64,000 nt of DNA from Fragilaria crotonensis (GCA_022925895.1 JAKSYS010000002.1:372001-436000), one strand, 5' to 3'. Positions 21,057 to 32,324 are shown, numbered from the stretch's first letter. The notes: generated by a model from the sequence alone, not told the origin. A program made the numbers and translations.

Positions 21057-22888
21057 TCTCAGGTCCTGTCGTGCCAAAATGCAGAAATGTCTTTATAATT
21101 GAGAAGGGCTAATACCCAGAGAGGAGTCTATCGTTCGTTATAACGGCGTGATTGAGACGGCCGATCGTATAACTTCACGATTCAGTGAATTCACTTGTCT
21201 CACTGTTCGAGTATCGTACTTGTACTGTGTTTGTTGTGCTCTTGCTTGTGCGTGTTCGGTTGACAAGAGTGTGTTTTCCTTCGATTTTCAGGTTTTGATT
21301 CATGCATCCCAGTACACAGTACTCGTACGTATGTACGTATCATACAAATGACTTACGGAGTATTCCTGGGGGTACACTACAGCACTGAGTACTTGTACAG
21401 TCATAAGTCATAAGTCATAACTACATGTGTCTGTAAGAGCATGCCCACTCGTGGCGCTATTTTTTTGTGACCCTTTTCCGTATAGCGCCTTTAAAAGCTT
21501 ATTCTGGATATTTCCGATGTGTCCAAGTGCCCTCCGATCCCCACCGGTGGCGCTATTTCACTTCGGTTCTGGGATGAAAACGGGCGCGCGCCATACAATA
21601 TTTGACTCGAGCAGTACAGTTCATGTACCATATGCAAATCATATACTCGCAGTTCATTCATTCTTTCGTCTCTCGTCGTCGTCTCCATTCTGGCTCCCCT
21701 CATCGCCAGCTTCGCCCCTTGGTCAAAATGGATATCATAATCAGTTCGATCAGGTCGTCGGCGTCGTTCAAAAGGACGTCCATGTTTGTTGTCACTCTGA
21801 GATTTCACCGACTACAATGCCGTACAACGTATGGCGTATGGCGCAAGTATGGCACATCATCACATCATGATTAAAATGCTTGAATCCAACTAATCAATCG
21901 GGGTGGAAGGGCATATCAAACAGGACAAATTGAGCAGGGCTACTTTTTAGAATGGTAGCTGAATTCGTATTTTTTGGAACAGGTCTGACACCCGAAATAG
22001 CTATCTGTTCCAAAAGATTACAAAATGTTCCACGACAAACACTAAAAATGTCAAACACGCCCAACCGGTGGTATGATTTTGGGGTCAGAATCTGAGAAAT
22101 CAGGGCAGAATACCAATATGTCCAACAAATAGCCCCACGAGTGGGCATGCTCTAACATGCGTGCATTACGGACATACATCTACCGGTAGTATACCAAAGT
22201 ACTTCCGATAGTAGCACTCAGACGTACTCGTACCCCAAGTAGAATTGTACTCGGAGTACTCTACCAGTCGTACGAGTACTGCGTCTGCAGGATGGCAAGA
22301 CCAGTGCCAGGTACTCCCAGTAGGTTATAATACTGTAACCACTTTTTTTATCACTATCGTACTCGTACCATCGTATTGTAATGGTGTAGCGAGTCTCACA
22401 GGCCAAGACCTCAACTTCTTGCGTTGTCAGTAACTCAACCCAAGTGTTGACGTAGTCGACAAACAGCACAGCGTTGCAACTTGGTTGCACCTTGCAACGC
22501 TTGGTTTTATCAAACATCAACGATCAACATCATCGTCATGTATACGCGCGCATTTACGTCGGTACGTTGTGCGAGGTTTCAAGTATACTCGGAGTACTGC
22601 TGTACCGCTACCGTTAGCCCACAATACACCCCCTATGGACGACATACAGACGGCGTAACCCAGAGTTTGGTACTCCGAGTACGCAGAGGGTCCGGTACAT
22701 TTCTCGTTTTGGGGGCCAGTTGTCCCTCGGCCTTCGCTTCTGTAGCTACTGGACGCGGTACATGTAGATCACTACAGTATCATGGCCATTATTTCTTTTC
22801 ATATCCAATAACGCCATCACGGCATTACTCTTCACGACGCGAGGCACCAGATCCATCGCGATCACAAGATTCAGCACCATTGCTGTCG
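21057..22888. other. Intergenic region with a miniature transposon
   Basis: Holds the Harbinger-like element at 21437-22152, flanked on both sides by GTAC-rich DNA (21300-21400 and 22180-22700). The right part probably includes the promoter of the TRMT10 gene. There is a short ATAAGTC tandem repeat near 21400-21420. Confidence 0.6.
21437..22152. mobile_element. PIF/Harbinger-like miniature inverted-repeat element (716 bp)
   Basis: The ends are inverted repeats of 26 bp with one mismatch: GAGCATGCCCACTCGTGG then C/G then GCTATTT. Both ends are bordered by TAA (21434-21436 and 22153-22155), a 3-bp target duplication of the TWA type made by PIF/Harbinger transposases. There is no transposase frame inside, so the element is non-autonomous. 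A partial copy of the terminal sequence (GTGGCGCTATTT) lies inside at 21547-21558. Confidence 0.85.
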
Positions 22889-24049
22889 ATGGAATCTTCA
22901 ACAAACGAATCAGAGCCAAATGTCAAACGCGACGAGGTTGATGTTGACACGGCATCGGAGAAGACTGGGAACGTCACTAAACCACCGGTAGACGACGACC
23001 CCGGCACTGTGAAAAGTGAGGAACCACAAATCGAAGAATGGGCAATTCAAAGTAGTGCTGCTACAGAAAGCATTACATTGGCGGCCGATGCCGCAGATCC
23101 GCAATCATCTCCTCCTCTTTCTAAAAAGGCGCTGAAACGAAAGCGTAGGTGGGATGAAAAGTTGGCCGTCAAGAAGCGTCGAAAGGAGCATGCCAGGGAG
23201 GCGAAGCGAGCCAAGGCGATCCTTGATGGACGGGATGTGGAGAAAGAACGACGCGACATTGAGGAAAGAACTAAGGAAGGAGAAGGACGTAAACGAAGAG
23301 AGAAGGTGAGAATTGACAGTGGGTTTTTGCAGTCGACGTTGCCCATCATGTTCCTCAAAAGTATCACGTGCTATCACATGGCCTCAGTTGATTTTAGAAC
23401 GAATAACATCATCGGCCGACAAGTCTTTTCAAGTAAGTATCATCCTGATCTTTTCCATTTCTTAGTCACAGGTCAGTGGTTGCTAATCGAAAAATTATAG
23501 GTTTGTATTGATTGTTCATTCGAAGAACACATGACAGAGAAGGAAATCAACTCCCTGTCGTCGCAAATTCGCTATTGCTACGCGAGCAATAAACGCTCGC
23601 CTAATCCGGTTTATCTATCTGTCACATCACTTTCGGGGAGCACACGAGCCATCTTGGACAAAGTGGATGGATTTCCTGAGGGCTGGGTCGGTCGAGGCTT
23701 TTCGCACCACGTGGAGTCAATGGAGGACGTTCATGATGCTTCGAGGTTGGTGTACTTGACCAGCGATTCACCGAATGCCTTGCAGGATTTGGATGACGAA
23801 AAAATCTACGTCATTGGTGGGATCGTCGATAGAAATCGTCTCAAGCGAGCGACGATCACCAGGGCAGAACAACTTGGTATTGCAACTGCCAAGTTGCCCA
23901 TAACAGACCATTTGCAGCTCTTCTCGACTAAAGTGTTGACTTGTAATCATGTCTTCGACATCCTACTGAAATATCGTGACTGTGGGAAGGACTGGAAGAA
24001 GGCCATGTTAGAAGTTCTCCCGGAAAGAAAAGATGTAAGGGGAAGATAA
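22889..24049 (+). CDS. TRMT10: tRNA (guanine-N1)-methyltransferase, TRMT10 family
   Basis: Exons 22889-23305 and 23501-24049; the 195-bp intron has GTGAG at the donor, a TGCTAAT branch-like word and ATTATAG at the acceptor. The product is about 321 residues. The N-terminal part is disordered, followed by a long basic helix (KKALKRKRRWDEKLAVKKRR), typical of Trm10. The SPOUT methyltransferase domain follows: VCIDCSFEEHM, SRLVYLTSDSPNAL, YVIGGIVDRN, then LFSTKVLTCNHVFDILLKY. The family methylates N1 of G9 in tRNA using S-adenosylmethionine. The invariant Asp of the active region is present in IVDRN. The open frame extends upstream of 22889, but that DNA is GTAC-rich like intergenic sequence, so the start is my choice. 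Nuclear or cytosolic form is more likely than mitochondrial. Confidence 0.9.
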
Positions 24050-24380
24050 GCTAGCGATGCATACGAATTTGCTTCGCTCAGTTGACTCTAGAAAACAATC
24101 GTAGAAGGAATAGGGCAATACTTGTGTATAAAATATCCTAAAATGTACAATAATGAAGCAAAACTGTCACAATGCGGTGTTGGCTGCCAATTGCCAACCT
24201 GATTCTCGAGGAAAAAAACCGCGGCCAGAGAAGAATGGGGGCGTATCAAAATCAGAGAGTCACAAATGACCGAGAGAAAAACGCCTCCCATCCCATTGCC
24301 CAGATGCGGGCGGAAAAATTAGACAAGTCTCGACCATCCGAGTGAGATATCACCATGAGCACGCTTCAGTCCCAACTAGG
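24050..24380. other. Intergenic between convergent genes
   Basis: About 330 bp between the stops of TRMT10 and the TPR-containing gene. I see no repeat, RNA gene or motif. Confidence 0.5.
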
Positions 24381-24383
24381 TCA

Positions 24384-24956
24384 TCACGACTGGAAAACAA
24401 TTTCACTGGGGACATTGAAAGCGATGCGTTCGTTGTGTGCTCGTTCACCTCGGAGCTGGATCTCTTCCAGGACACGCTCGGAAAGAGCGTGCTCGCCGCG
24501 ACGACGATGAAACGCGGCCAAACTTTGCAAGGAAAACAGAACGTCCGGGTGGTTTTCTCCAGAGAGCCGCTGTTGTGCCGTGAGTGCGGCAACACGATTG
24601 GCAAGAGCAATATCTTGTTTGTAGTGTGAATCCTTCAAAATACTATCATCTGAATCTTCTTCCTCAACGGTCGCAATAGGATCTCTGAACGCCAAGTTAT
24701 CGTTGTGCTCTGAGTTGATGGGAGAGCGATTTCGCGGAGTACGATCAACTGAGGAGTTTGAACTCTCAAGCGTTTCGTCGAGACTAGGAGCTCGCTTCTT
24801 CCGTCTTCGTCTCTCCATCAACGCCCTGAGGAAGCTTGGGCGATCGCCATGCTTATCCTCAGATTGGTCGTCCATGTTGGAAAATCTCATGCTTGCGATA
24901 CCTTTCTGCTCGGGGCTGTCAGAACGGAGCGGTATGCTAGTAGAATGCAAATTCAT
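24384..24956 (-). CDS. Small protein with a C-terminal TPR-like repeat
   Basis: 190 residues from ATG 24956 (a later ATG at 24890 is possible). The N-terminal two thirds is disordered, Ser/Arg/Asp-rich (RALMERRRRKKRAPS). The C-terminal part, about residues 120-175, reads like kinesin-light-chain-type tetratricopeptide repeats: ENHPDVLFSLQSLAAFHRRR then HALSERVLEEIQLRGE. Only one to two repeats are present. The frame stays open upstream of the ATG and reaches a polypyrimidine stretch ending in CTGCAG (about 25064), so an upstream exon, possibly the frame at 25078-25485, may belong to the same gene. Function unknown. Confidence 0.55.
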   Translation of the reverse strand: MNLHSTSIPLRSDSPEQKGIASMRFSNMDDQSEDKHGDRPSFLRALMERRRRKKRAPSLDETLESSNSSVDRTPRNRSPINSEHNDNLAFRDPIATVEEEDSDDSILKDSHYKQDIALANRVAALTAQQRLSGENHPDVLFSLQSLAAFHRRRGEHALSERVLEEIQLRGERAHNERIAFNVPSEIVFQS

Positions 24957-25077
24957 AGGGAACCGCAGCGTAGATTCCGCAACCCGAACACGAATTGACT
25001 CAAAATAGCTTTTGTGATCACGCCACGTGCTCCTAGTCGAAAAAGACCAATTTCGCAAACTGCAGGAAGCAGAACAA

Positions 25078-25485
25078 TCAATATGACCAAATAAGAACCG
25101 AGGACTTCGTGGCGCTTGAAGTGCCTCGATAGTTTGTCCGACAATCTGGGGGACTGATAAATCCCAAAACTTCCTTCGTTTCGAAGGAGTTTAATTGAAT
25201 GACATCCTCGTAGAATCTAGTATCGACGATCAATATACTCCGAATGCAATCTCCTACCTCCTGTGCACACTCTTTGGTTGTTACTTTGTTACATCCGCCG
25301 TGGACCAACATACGCATTGAATGCAGTATCGAATTCCGAACTCGAGTCCCAGGAGGCTTCTCGTTAAAAACCAGCTGCTTCTCAACCAACAAACTTCTCG
25401 AAGTTTGTTTTCTGGTATGTACTGTAGGGTATGGTAGTTGTTCCCCACCGGGTACCTTGACCTTCGTCGTCACGTCCATGTCCAT
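25078..25485 (-). CDS. Hypothetical frame, weakly similar to the stramenopile DUF6824 pattern
   Basis: 135 codons from ATG 25485. The segment KPPGTRVRNSILHSMRML followed by ECAQEVGDCIRS and DTRFYEDV resembles the HPGNxxFR...A..V...I...GRFL layout of DUF6824, a domain common in diatom proteins, but several conserved positions do not fit. It lies 120 bp upstream of the TPR-like gene on the same strand, so the two may be exons of one gene. It may also be a chance open frame. Confidence 0.3.
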   Translation of the reverse strand: MDMDVTTKVKVPGGEQLPYPTVHTRKQTSRSLLVEKQLVFNEKPPGTRVRNSILHSMRMLVHGGCNKVTTKECAQEVGDCIRSILIVDTRFYEDVIQLNSFETKEVLGFISPPDCRTNYRGTSSATKSSVLIWSY

Positions 25486-27787
25486 TCTTGTTCTACAGAA
25501 CAGTCTGCCGAACGCATCGTTTCTTCATGCTGGCATTCCTTCTATATACGCTGAAAACCAAAAAGGAAATCGAAAATGAATTAATGCACCGGACAACATA
25601 ACCGTGGACGGACGTATTGGCGTACTAGCAGTTATGTACCGTCGATTTCACGACAACAAGTGCAACACTCATTCCAGATGAAATTTGTGAATTAAAGTTA
25701 GTGAAATCAATCTTGGTCGGAGATGACTGTACCTCTCACCCCTTTTCAATTGATTGCAGTTGCTTGTCGGGCAAGAATTTGGGTTTTGTTCCTGCGAGGA
25801 TATGGGTTCTGGATGGTAAGGTGCATAGCAAACATAATGCCATGCCAGTTGTCTGCCTGGTTGTCTAGCCAATTCTTTAGTGCCATTTGTACTTTTGTTG
25901 TGGGCAACTACTTGTAAATGCATATCATCCTTGACATGATCCTCTCTTCAGCAGCATTGGGGCACACTTTGTGTCTATTAGCAGCTTATCTGAAAGATTC
26001 CTTTTCCAAATGCCTGGTGTGGAATGTTCCTGCAACTGAACAAAATGCGCCTTCAATCATAAAACAATGTGTCCTCATGCTCTTGAATGAAGTGTGGCTG
26101 CTCGTATATCTGTGAGCTGTTGTTGTGTCCATGCAGGGACATCAGACTTTGTTTCCAATAAGTCATTCTTTTGCTGATAGCCTAGATTTGCGTGACTCCA
26201 TCATCAACCATCATCATAGTGCACTTGTATTGATAAGCACCTATGCTTCATCAAACTTTGTAAATACTCCAATCATATGCTTGATAGCTTCACAACATAC
26301 TAGAGTGGTAGAGCCACCCGGCACTCTGTCTGCCTGTCATTGGTGTTTTTGGCGACGTCTGAGATGATGATGACATTGTTCTCAGCATACCACAAGAAGT
26401 TTTGTCTACTGTACAACAATCCCTTGCACGGTCATGTGTCCATCAAACCATTCAAGCACTTGCCAATGCTTATGTCCAGGACTTGACTCATGTTGTGATT
26501 ATATCTCTAGTAATTTTGGCAATGTTTTGTGCCAACTTCATCATCAAGTATATAATCATTCTGAAAATGACTGGTAATTGTTATTTTTCCGATAATCTTA
26601 TTCACTCATTTCAGGAATACTGTTGCATTTGCTTCGTTGCTGGTTTCACTCCCTCCTGTCTATTTGTAGTGTGCCATGATGATTGTGACTTCCAATTATT
26701 TCATGCTTGTTCTTCCAAGTCCGATGTCAGTCCTTAACTTGTCTGTCCGGTTGCCTGGTTTTCTGAATATCCTGCACTCATGGTAGAATCTATTCAACAT
26801 TGCCATGGCCAATGGCATCACTTCACCTTAGTCTCACCAGGAGCCTCAGCACGTTGGAGGGACATACTGCCTATGCATCCGATTGCTCCCGTTGCTCGCG
26901 GGAATATCACAATCTAGCTAGTGCACCAGCATTGCCCTGGCCACTGAAATTACTGGAAGCACTACTGTTCTGGTGCAGCGTTGCCCTGCCTACCGCCATG
27001 ACTGGAAGTGATGCCAGAATTGGCACTACTGTTGTGGCACAGCCTTGCCCTGGCCATTGGCATTACTGTTGGAAAGAAGCCATCTGTCATGCAGCCCAAT
27101 TCGTCAGTAATCTATCAAGCATTGCCTTGCTGGACATCACCCAAACAAGTCAGATGCACCTTCCTGCAGAGCTGTTAACTTCACCTAAGAACATTCCAGA
27201 CTCCCATTTCCAGATGTATGGTTCTTAGGAGCCGGAAACTTCGCACACACCCCGTTGGGATGTAATGGATCAGCAGCACCTTAAGATACTACGCCGAATG
27301 TCTTTTTCTGCCACATTCGTGTGCCTTGTTAAACGTTGATGGAAATTAGTGCATTCTTTGGATGCATTTCAAGACACAAGGCTAAGGCGAGGAACACAGT
27401 CGGCTGGCTTGGGCCTGCGCGGTCGCTACGATAGGGACACCGTACGCACATTCACACCCATGCAGAACGGGTTTCTGCGCTGAAGATGCATCTGAACAGT
27501 TCCAACGCGCTCTATTGCGACATCGCCCAGACTGATGTATGCAGTCTGCATGAATCTGAGGTTTGAACCCCCATTCAATGAAGGACAGCTGGTTTGCGAC
27601 GATCTAGATTCTGGGTGCGACACCAAGACACGGCTCCAGGATATATTGGCATCACCACGCAGAACTCCTACAACTACTAGTGGATCGAAGCATCCTGGCT
27701 CTTCCATTTAGATCAACCTAATGCATATCTGCCACTACCTTGACAACAATCATCGCCAAGAACGAGGGTCCTTAAACCATCTCAATC
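25486..27787. other. Gene-poor 2.3-kb stretch, composition unlike its surroundings
   Basis: No protein domain recognised on either strand. From about 25700 to 27250 the sequence is poor in the GTAC words that mark most intergenic DNA here and is rich in CATTG/TTGCC words. A degenerate direct repeat is visible at about 26920-27070, where the word TTGCCCTG recurs three times within similar contexts (GCACTACTGTT...GTGCAGCGTTGCCCTG and GCACTACTGTTGTGGCACAG). It may be a decayed mobile element. I could not find its ends. Confidence 0.45.
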
Positions 27788-29623
27788 TCAACTCAACTTG
27801 ACATCCTTGACTGCATTGACAGCAGCCGCCGCGTAATACTCATCAGTCGGCTTCATTGCAGGGAAGAGCAAGACTTCCTTGATGTTATTCTTGTTCGACA
27901 GGAACATGGTCAAGCGGTCAATACCAAGACCGAAACCACCAGTGGGAGGCAACCCGTGCTCCAACGCGGTGACAAAGGCATCATCCGTCACCATGGCTTC
28001 GTCGTCACCCTTCTTGCCATCCTTGGCCTGCTCCAAGAAATTGCGGTACTGGTCGACCGGGTCGTTCAATTCCGTGTAGGCATTGGCGAGCTGCAATACG
28101 AGAGTGGCAACAAAAGCAGATTTAGACACACGGAGATGTTGAAGATGGACAAACAAACATCATCCCAATCAAAACGCTCGTACCTCTCGTCCTGCCGAGA
28201 AAAGCTCAAATCGCTCCGTCAAGAAAGGCTTGGAGCGGTGATGTTTGGCAAGGGGACTCATGATCTGAGGGTGTTCAGTGATGAAGGTAGGATGAATGAT
28301 ATCCGATTCCAAATACTCGCCCACCAGTGTATCCAACAAACGTGGTGTCGTGTGAGGAGGAGTGCATTCCAGTTCTCGCTCCTTCAAAATTGCAGACAGC
28401 TTCTGCTCGCATTCAGGGTCGTCAAGCGATGGGAGCTTAATGCCCATGACTTCCTCCAAACCTTCCATCATGGGGATGCGCTTGAACGGAGGTGTGAAGT
28501 CAATTTCGACTTCTGGTTGACCTGGCTTTGGGGAGTATTTGATTTTGTAACCTCCAGTGACATTTTTGACCAATGTCGATACCATCTCTTCGCACATGTC
28601 CATCAGATCGTTGTAGTCGGCGTAGGCTTGATAAAATTCCAAAGTAGTGAATTCAGGATTATGTGTCAAATCGATCCCTTCGTTACGGAACTGCCTGCCG
28701 ATTTCATAGACACGATCGAGCCCACCAATAACCAGCTGCTTGAGATACAGCTCAGGAGCAATACGAAGGAAGAGATCCAGTTTCAAATCGTTGTGGTACG
28801 TAATGAAAGGCTTGGCGACAGCGCCACCTGGGACCATGTTCATCATTGGTGTTTCTACTTCCAAAAAGTGACGATCGTTGAGATAGGTTCGAATCTGATT
28901 GATGATGGCAGCACGAATGTAAAACACATTGCGAATGTCGTTGTTGACAATAAGATCAAGGTAACGCTGGCGATAGCGAGTTTCCATATTCGTAATGCCT
29001 CCCAAGCCAGAATCACCCTTTGGAAAGGGCAACATGTGCAAGCAGGGGCTGAGCAACTGCATGGCCTTTGGGAAGATGGAGAGCTCGCCATTTTTGGATT
29101 TTCCAGGATATCCAGTCACCCCGATAATGTCACCTCGCTTCAAAGTTTTGTGAATCTTGAAGAAGGCATCTTCCGATTCATAGGTGGAAAGGGAGGACAT
29201 GACTTGAATCTTGGCACCGTCACCACGAATATCGTAGAAGTATAGCTTTCCTTGGCCACGAACGCTGACAATTCGGCCGGCAACACTTGTGGTAATATCA
29301 TCCAGTTGGACGCCGGCTTCTGTCTTGGGATCAAACTCGGCGCAGAAATCAGGAAGGCGATAATCGACGTGGAACTTGTGAGGGTACGGATCACCACCGT
29401 CTTGCACAATCTGTTTGATTTGAGCCTCACGATTGGCCTTGTATTGAGACGGATCCAAGATTTCTTCTTCTTTCTTGTTGGCGGGCGCCGCAGCAGCTTT
29501 GGCAGCAGCCTTTTCCGCTTTCTGCGCCGCGGCATGCTCAGCCTTGAGCAGCTTCTTCAAGGCATTCTTGGATAAAGGCTCACCGTTCTCGTCCAAACGA
29601 ACTGGTTCTTCTTCTGTCGACAT
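27788..29623 (-). CDS. KARS: Lysyl-tRNA synthetase, class II
   Basis: Exons 29623-28184 and 28090-27788; the 93-bp intron has GTACGAG at the donor and TATTGCAG at the acceptor, and joins AGRE to [11 protein letters not shown]. The product is 580 residues. It charges tRNA-Lys with lysine and ATP. After a Lys/Ala-rich N-terminal helix comes the OB-fold anticodon-binding domain ([20 protein letters not shown], about 110-215). The class II catalytic core follows, with motif 1 near FLEVETPMM, motif 2 [15 protein letters not shown] and motif 3 [13 protein letters not shown]. An in-frame upstream extension to an ATG at 29776 could give a longer N-terminus; whether it serves organelle import is open. 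Transcribed divergently from eIF3h with 581 bp between starts. Confidence 0.95.
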
Positions 29624-30204
29624 GGTGGCAAAGGAAAGCACAACGTTTGCAGCTGAATCTATAGCAACGGCCAATGGCTGTAATGAACGTGAAGGACAAT
29701 GCTCTTGACAGGTGTTGGCGTCCGGATGGCAGATGCACGGGACAGGACAATCATTTGCATACGCCCAACGCTCCACGCCAGACGGGGACTTAAATCTTAC
29801 TCATACCGGCACTTTGCTACATGGTATGCATGGTACAGGTACCCGTGCTCCAGTACAGTTCTCGATCGATCGGAATAAAAAATTCTTGGTGGATGTGCAG
29901 TCCGTCGAGTCGGCAGGACAGGGATAGCAGACGGACGGCTTGCAGACATTTTACCGACATGTGTGGCTCTCGATCCTGTTCAATATTAGTATGCCGTGTA
30001 CGTGGGGTCTCTCTGCCATTGGAAAGGTTGTCGATCGGGCGTAAACCTTGACCTCGCGCAAGTATTCTCCTCGCTATATCCATTGCCTATTACGACTCCA
30101 CACTCCGCACTCCGCACTCCGCACTCCGCAACTCTCGTGGTCTTGTCGTGACAAGTCATTAGCTACGAACTGAAGGCGCATCAGCACTTGCACATCATCC
30201 AACC
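29624..30204. promoter_or_regulatory. Shared intergenic region between divergent LysRS and eIF3h genes
   Basis: 581 bp between two divergent starts, so it must hold both promoters. It contains four exact tandem units of CACTCCG at 30101-30128, about 75-105 bp before the eIF3h ATG. I see no clear TATA box. Confidence 0.5.
30101..30128. repeat. Tandem repeat (CACTCCG)x4
   Basis: Four exact 7-bp units just upstream of the eIF3h start. They could be promoter-proximal elements or a simple repeat. Confidence 0.8.
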
Positions 30205-31166
30205 ATGGCAACTCTCCTAGAACCTGGTCAACGTATCAATGTTGTGCAGCTTGATGGACTTGTAAGCTTTTCACTTCCTATCATTCTTTTTACCGCGCTC
30301 AATCCGAGAAATGCTTTCTTACCTTAACCCCCCCTTCTCCCTGTCAGGCCCTACTAAAGATCGTCAAACACTGTCACGAATCCTTGCCACAAATGGTCAC
30401 TGGTTCTCTCCTAGGACTCGCCAACGCTGGCACACTCGAAATTACACATTCGTTTCCATTTGCCGACGCCACCACAGAAGATGATGATGCAGCTCAGGAT
30501 TATCAGCTCGAAATGATGCGCATGTTACGAGAAACAAATGTTGATAACAATTGCGTTGGTTGGTACCAATCCATGTATTTGGGCTCCTATTCCACGACCT
30601 CGTTCTTGGAAAATCAGTTTTCCTATCAGACAGAATTGTCACCCAACGCGGTAGTTCTCCTCTATGATCCCCTCCAAACCTCCCACGGTAGCCTTTGTCT
30701 CAAGTGTTTCCGACTGACGCAATCTTACATTGAAACCAAGGCAGCCGTGTCGGGCCAAATTTTCGAATCCATCCCTCTTGTCTTCCACAATCCCGGCCTG
30801 TGTCGTGCCATGGTGTCCGAATTGCAGACCGATGACACCACGTTGGAGTGTTTGGATTTGAGCACTAATCCATATTTGGAGAAACACTTGGAATTCCTTT
30901 GCAGTTGGGTGGACGATTTGGCCCAAGAGCAGCAGAAATTTCAATATTGGGCACGTGCCAATCACAGCAGCAACAAGCGTCGGAACAAGAATGACACCGC
31001 AGCGGCAACCCAATCGAGTGAGGGAGCACCCAAAAAGTTGGAGAGTTTGCTCATTACCAACCAGATTCGCAATTATTGCGATCAAATGGACAAGTTCGCT
31101 GGAGCCGGATTTGGAAAATTGTATTTGGTCAGCGGCTTGCATAAAAATGATCGGACTGGAGTTTAA
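30205..31166 (+). CDS. EIF3H: Translation initiation factor eIF3 subunit h (MPN domain)
   Basis: Exons 30205-30261 and 30348-31166, with an 86-bp intron (GTAAGC...CTGTCAG). The first exon encodes 19 residues (MATLLEPGQRINVVQLDGL). The product is 291 residues. The MPN fold shows the eIF3h signatures ALLKIVKHCHESLPQMVTG, GLANAGTLEITHSFPFAD and NCVGWYQSMYLGSYST. As in other eIF3h proteins, the catalytic JAMM metal-binding set (HxH with a distant Asp) is absent. It pairs with eIF3f in the eIF3 core, which loads mRNA on the 40S subunit. The C-terminal helices (about 200-290) are shorter than in animals. Confidence 0.93.
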
Positions 31167-31254
31167 CTATAAGTAATGGTAGAGCCTATTTCCCGCCTAT
31201 TTACTGACAAAGCCTTGAGACTTACGTCCAGTGGATCGCTGTTGGTATTTGCTA

Positions 31255-31770
31255 CTACTTTTTAATGGCGGTGTTGGGCAATCCCAACTCGTCGTAAAGA
31301 CTCTTCATTTTGGATTCCATCAATGAGCAACTTTTGGAATGCGCGTCTTGCATCGCTTGCGTCAAGGAAGTGTTAATGGTCGCCAGGTCCACATCATCTC
31401 CGACTTGGACAGCTAGGGGATACTGCTGCCCGTTCATGAATACTCTGATTTTGCCATCCTCAGATCGACCCTCAACTCGGGCTCCCGATAATTCCTGAAG
31501 AACACCAGACGTCAGACTTCCAAGTCTTTGATTCACCTTGAAAGATTGCATGGACTGCATCACTTGATCGACGCCGGAAGAAGAATCGGTGCTGTCCTTT
31601 TGCTGCTCCTGCGATGATCCACCTCCCCAACGCGAAAATAAAAACAGAGAATTGGTCGATCCTGCAGATGGCCTTTGTAGAGCCTTCCATTGCTGCTGAT
31701 TAAAGGCATTGGATGGCGGTAGTACCAGCAGCAGCAGACAGATGATGCCTTGCAAACGAAAAGACATCAT
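31255..31770 (-). CDS. Plastid- or secretory-targeted YbaB-like protein
   Basis: 171 residues starting at a double ATG (31770). A signal peptide (FRLQGIICLLLLVLPPSNAF) ends in NAF, a weaker form of the diatom plastid motif. A linker with a Gly/Ser patch leads to a YbaB-like domain from about residue 70: helix (VDQVMQSMQSFKVNQRLG), strands (GARVEGRSEDGKIRVFMNG, PLAVQVGDD) and a final helix (TQAMQDAHSKSCSLMESKMK). YbaB/EbfC proteins bind DNA as dimers. This copy is intact, in contrast to the broken one at 9531-10033, and the two are only distantly alike. It is convergent with eIF3h, 88 bp apart. Confidence 0.7.
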   Translation of the reverse strand: MMSFRLQGIICLLLLVLPPSNAFNQQQWKALQRPSAGSTNSLFLFSRWGGGSSQEQQKDSTDSSSGVDQVMQSMQSFKVNQRLGSLTSGVLQELSGARVEGRSEDGKIRVFMNGQQYPLAVQVGDDVDLATINTSLTQAMQDAHSKSCSLMESKMKSLYDELGLPNTAIKK

Positions 31771-32324
31771 GCTAACATCATTGCTGTCATCAAGGTAAGA
31801 GACTTGATGTGTTAGGTGTCATACTTCGTCTCTACATACACCTGTAGTATTACAGTAGTCCGTAGCACAGTAATATCTCTCAATGGGAAATGGGATATGT
31901 AATGCGTCGTCCAAGTAAGTCATACTGTCACATCCATCATATTGCGTACAAGTACCCTCGCTCCCATCTAACGGTGTGTCGTGAGTCGTGAATCGTGGCA
32001 GATGATCGTAGCCCTGTGGTCCAGGGTTAATGGCATCATTAACCCGAGCAGGAATCGTCCGGAGATGGTACGATAGTTCAGCGGACTCCGATTTGCAGGC
32101 AAAGATTCGAAGAACCTCATCTGCCTAGATTGGAAGTTGGGACCTTCAGGTCCAGAAAAACCGGACCTTTTTAGCCAAAGTCGACAGTTGAAATGCCCTT
32201 CTCAAGCGAACTAGCGGCACTCAAGGCCGTGTACAATGATGGCGTACTCCTACATTATTAGTTTACAATTGACCAAGGTTGTGTTCAAGGTGAGAACTAC
32301 TGTTTGGGAAGGCTTCGTCTTCAC
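31771..32324. other. Intergenic; contains a 9-bp perfect hairpin
   Basis: Promoter region of the YbaB-like gene plus the downstream side of the adenylyl cyclase gene. The inverted repeat GGGTTAATG-GCAT-CATTAACCC is at 32024-32045. No other gene recognised. Confidence 0.5.

Noticed and set aside
27555-27580. GGGTTCAAACC on the minus strand, resembling a tRNA T loop
   Set aside because: No acceptor stem or A box at the right distance.
27956-29245. Open frame of 429 codons on the plus strand
   Set aside because: It overlaps the lysyl-tRNA synthetase exons antisense and has no domain of its own.
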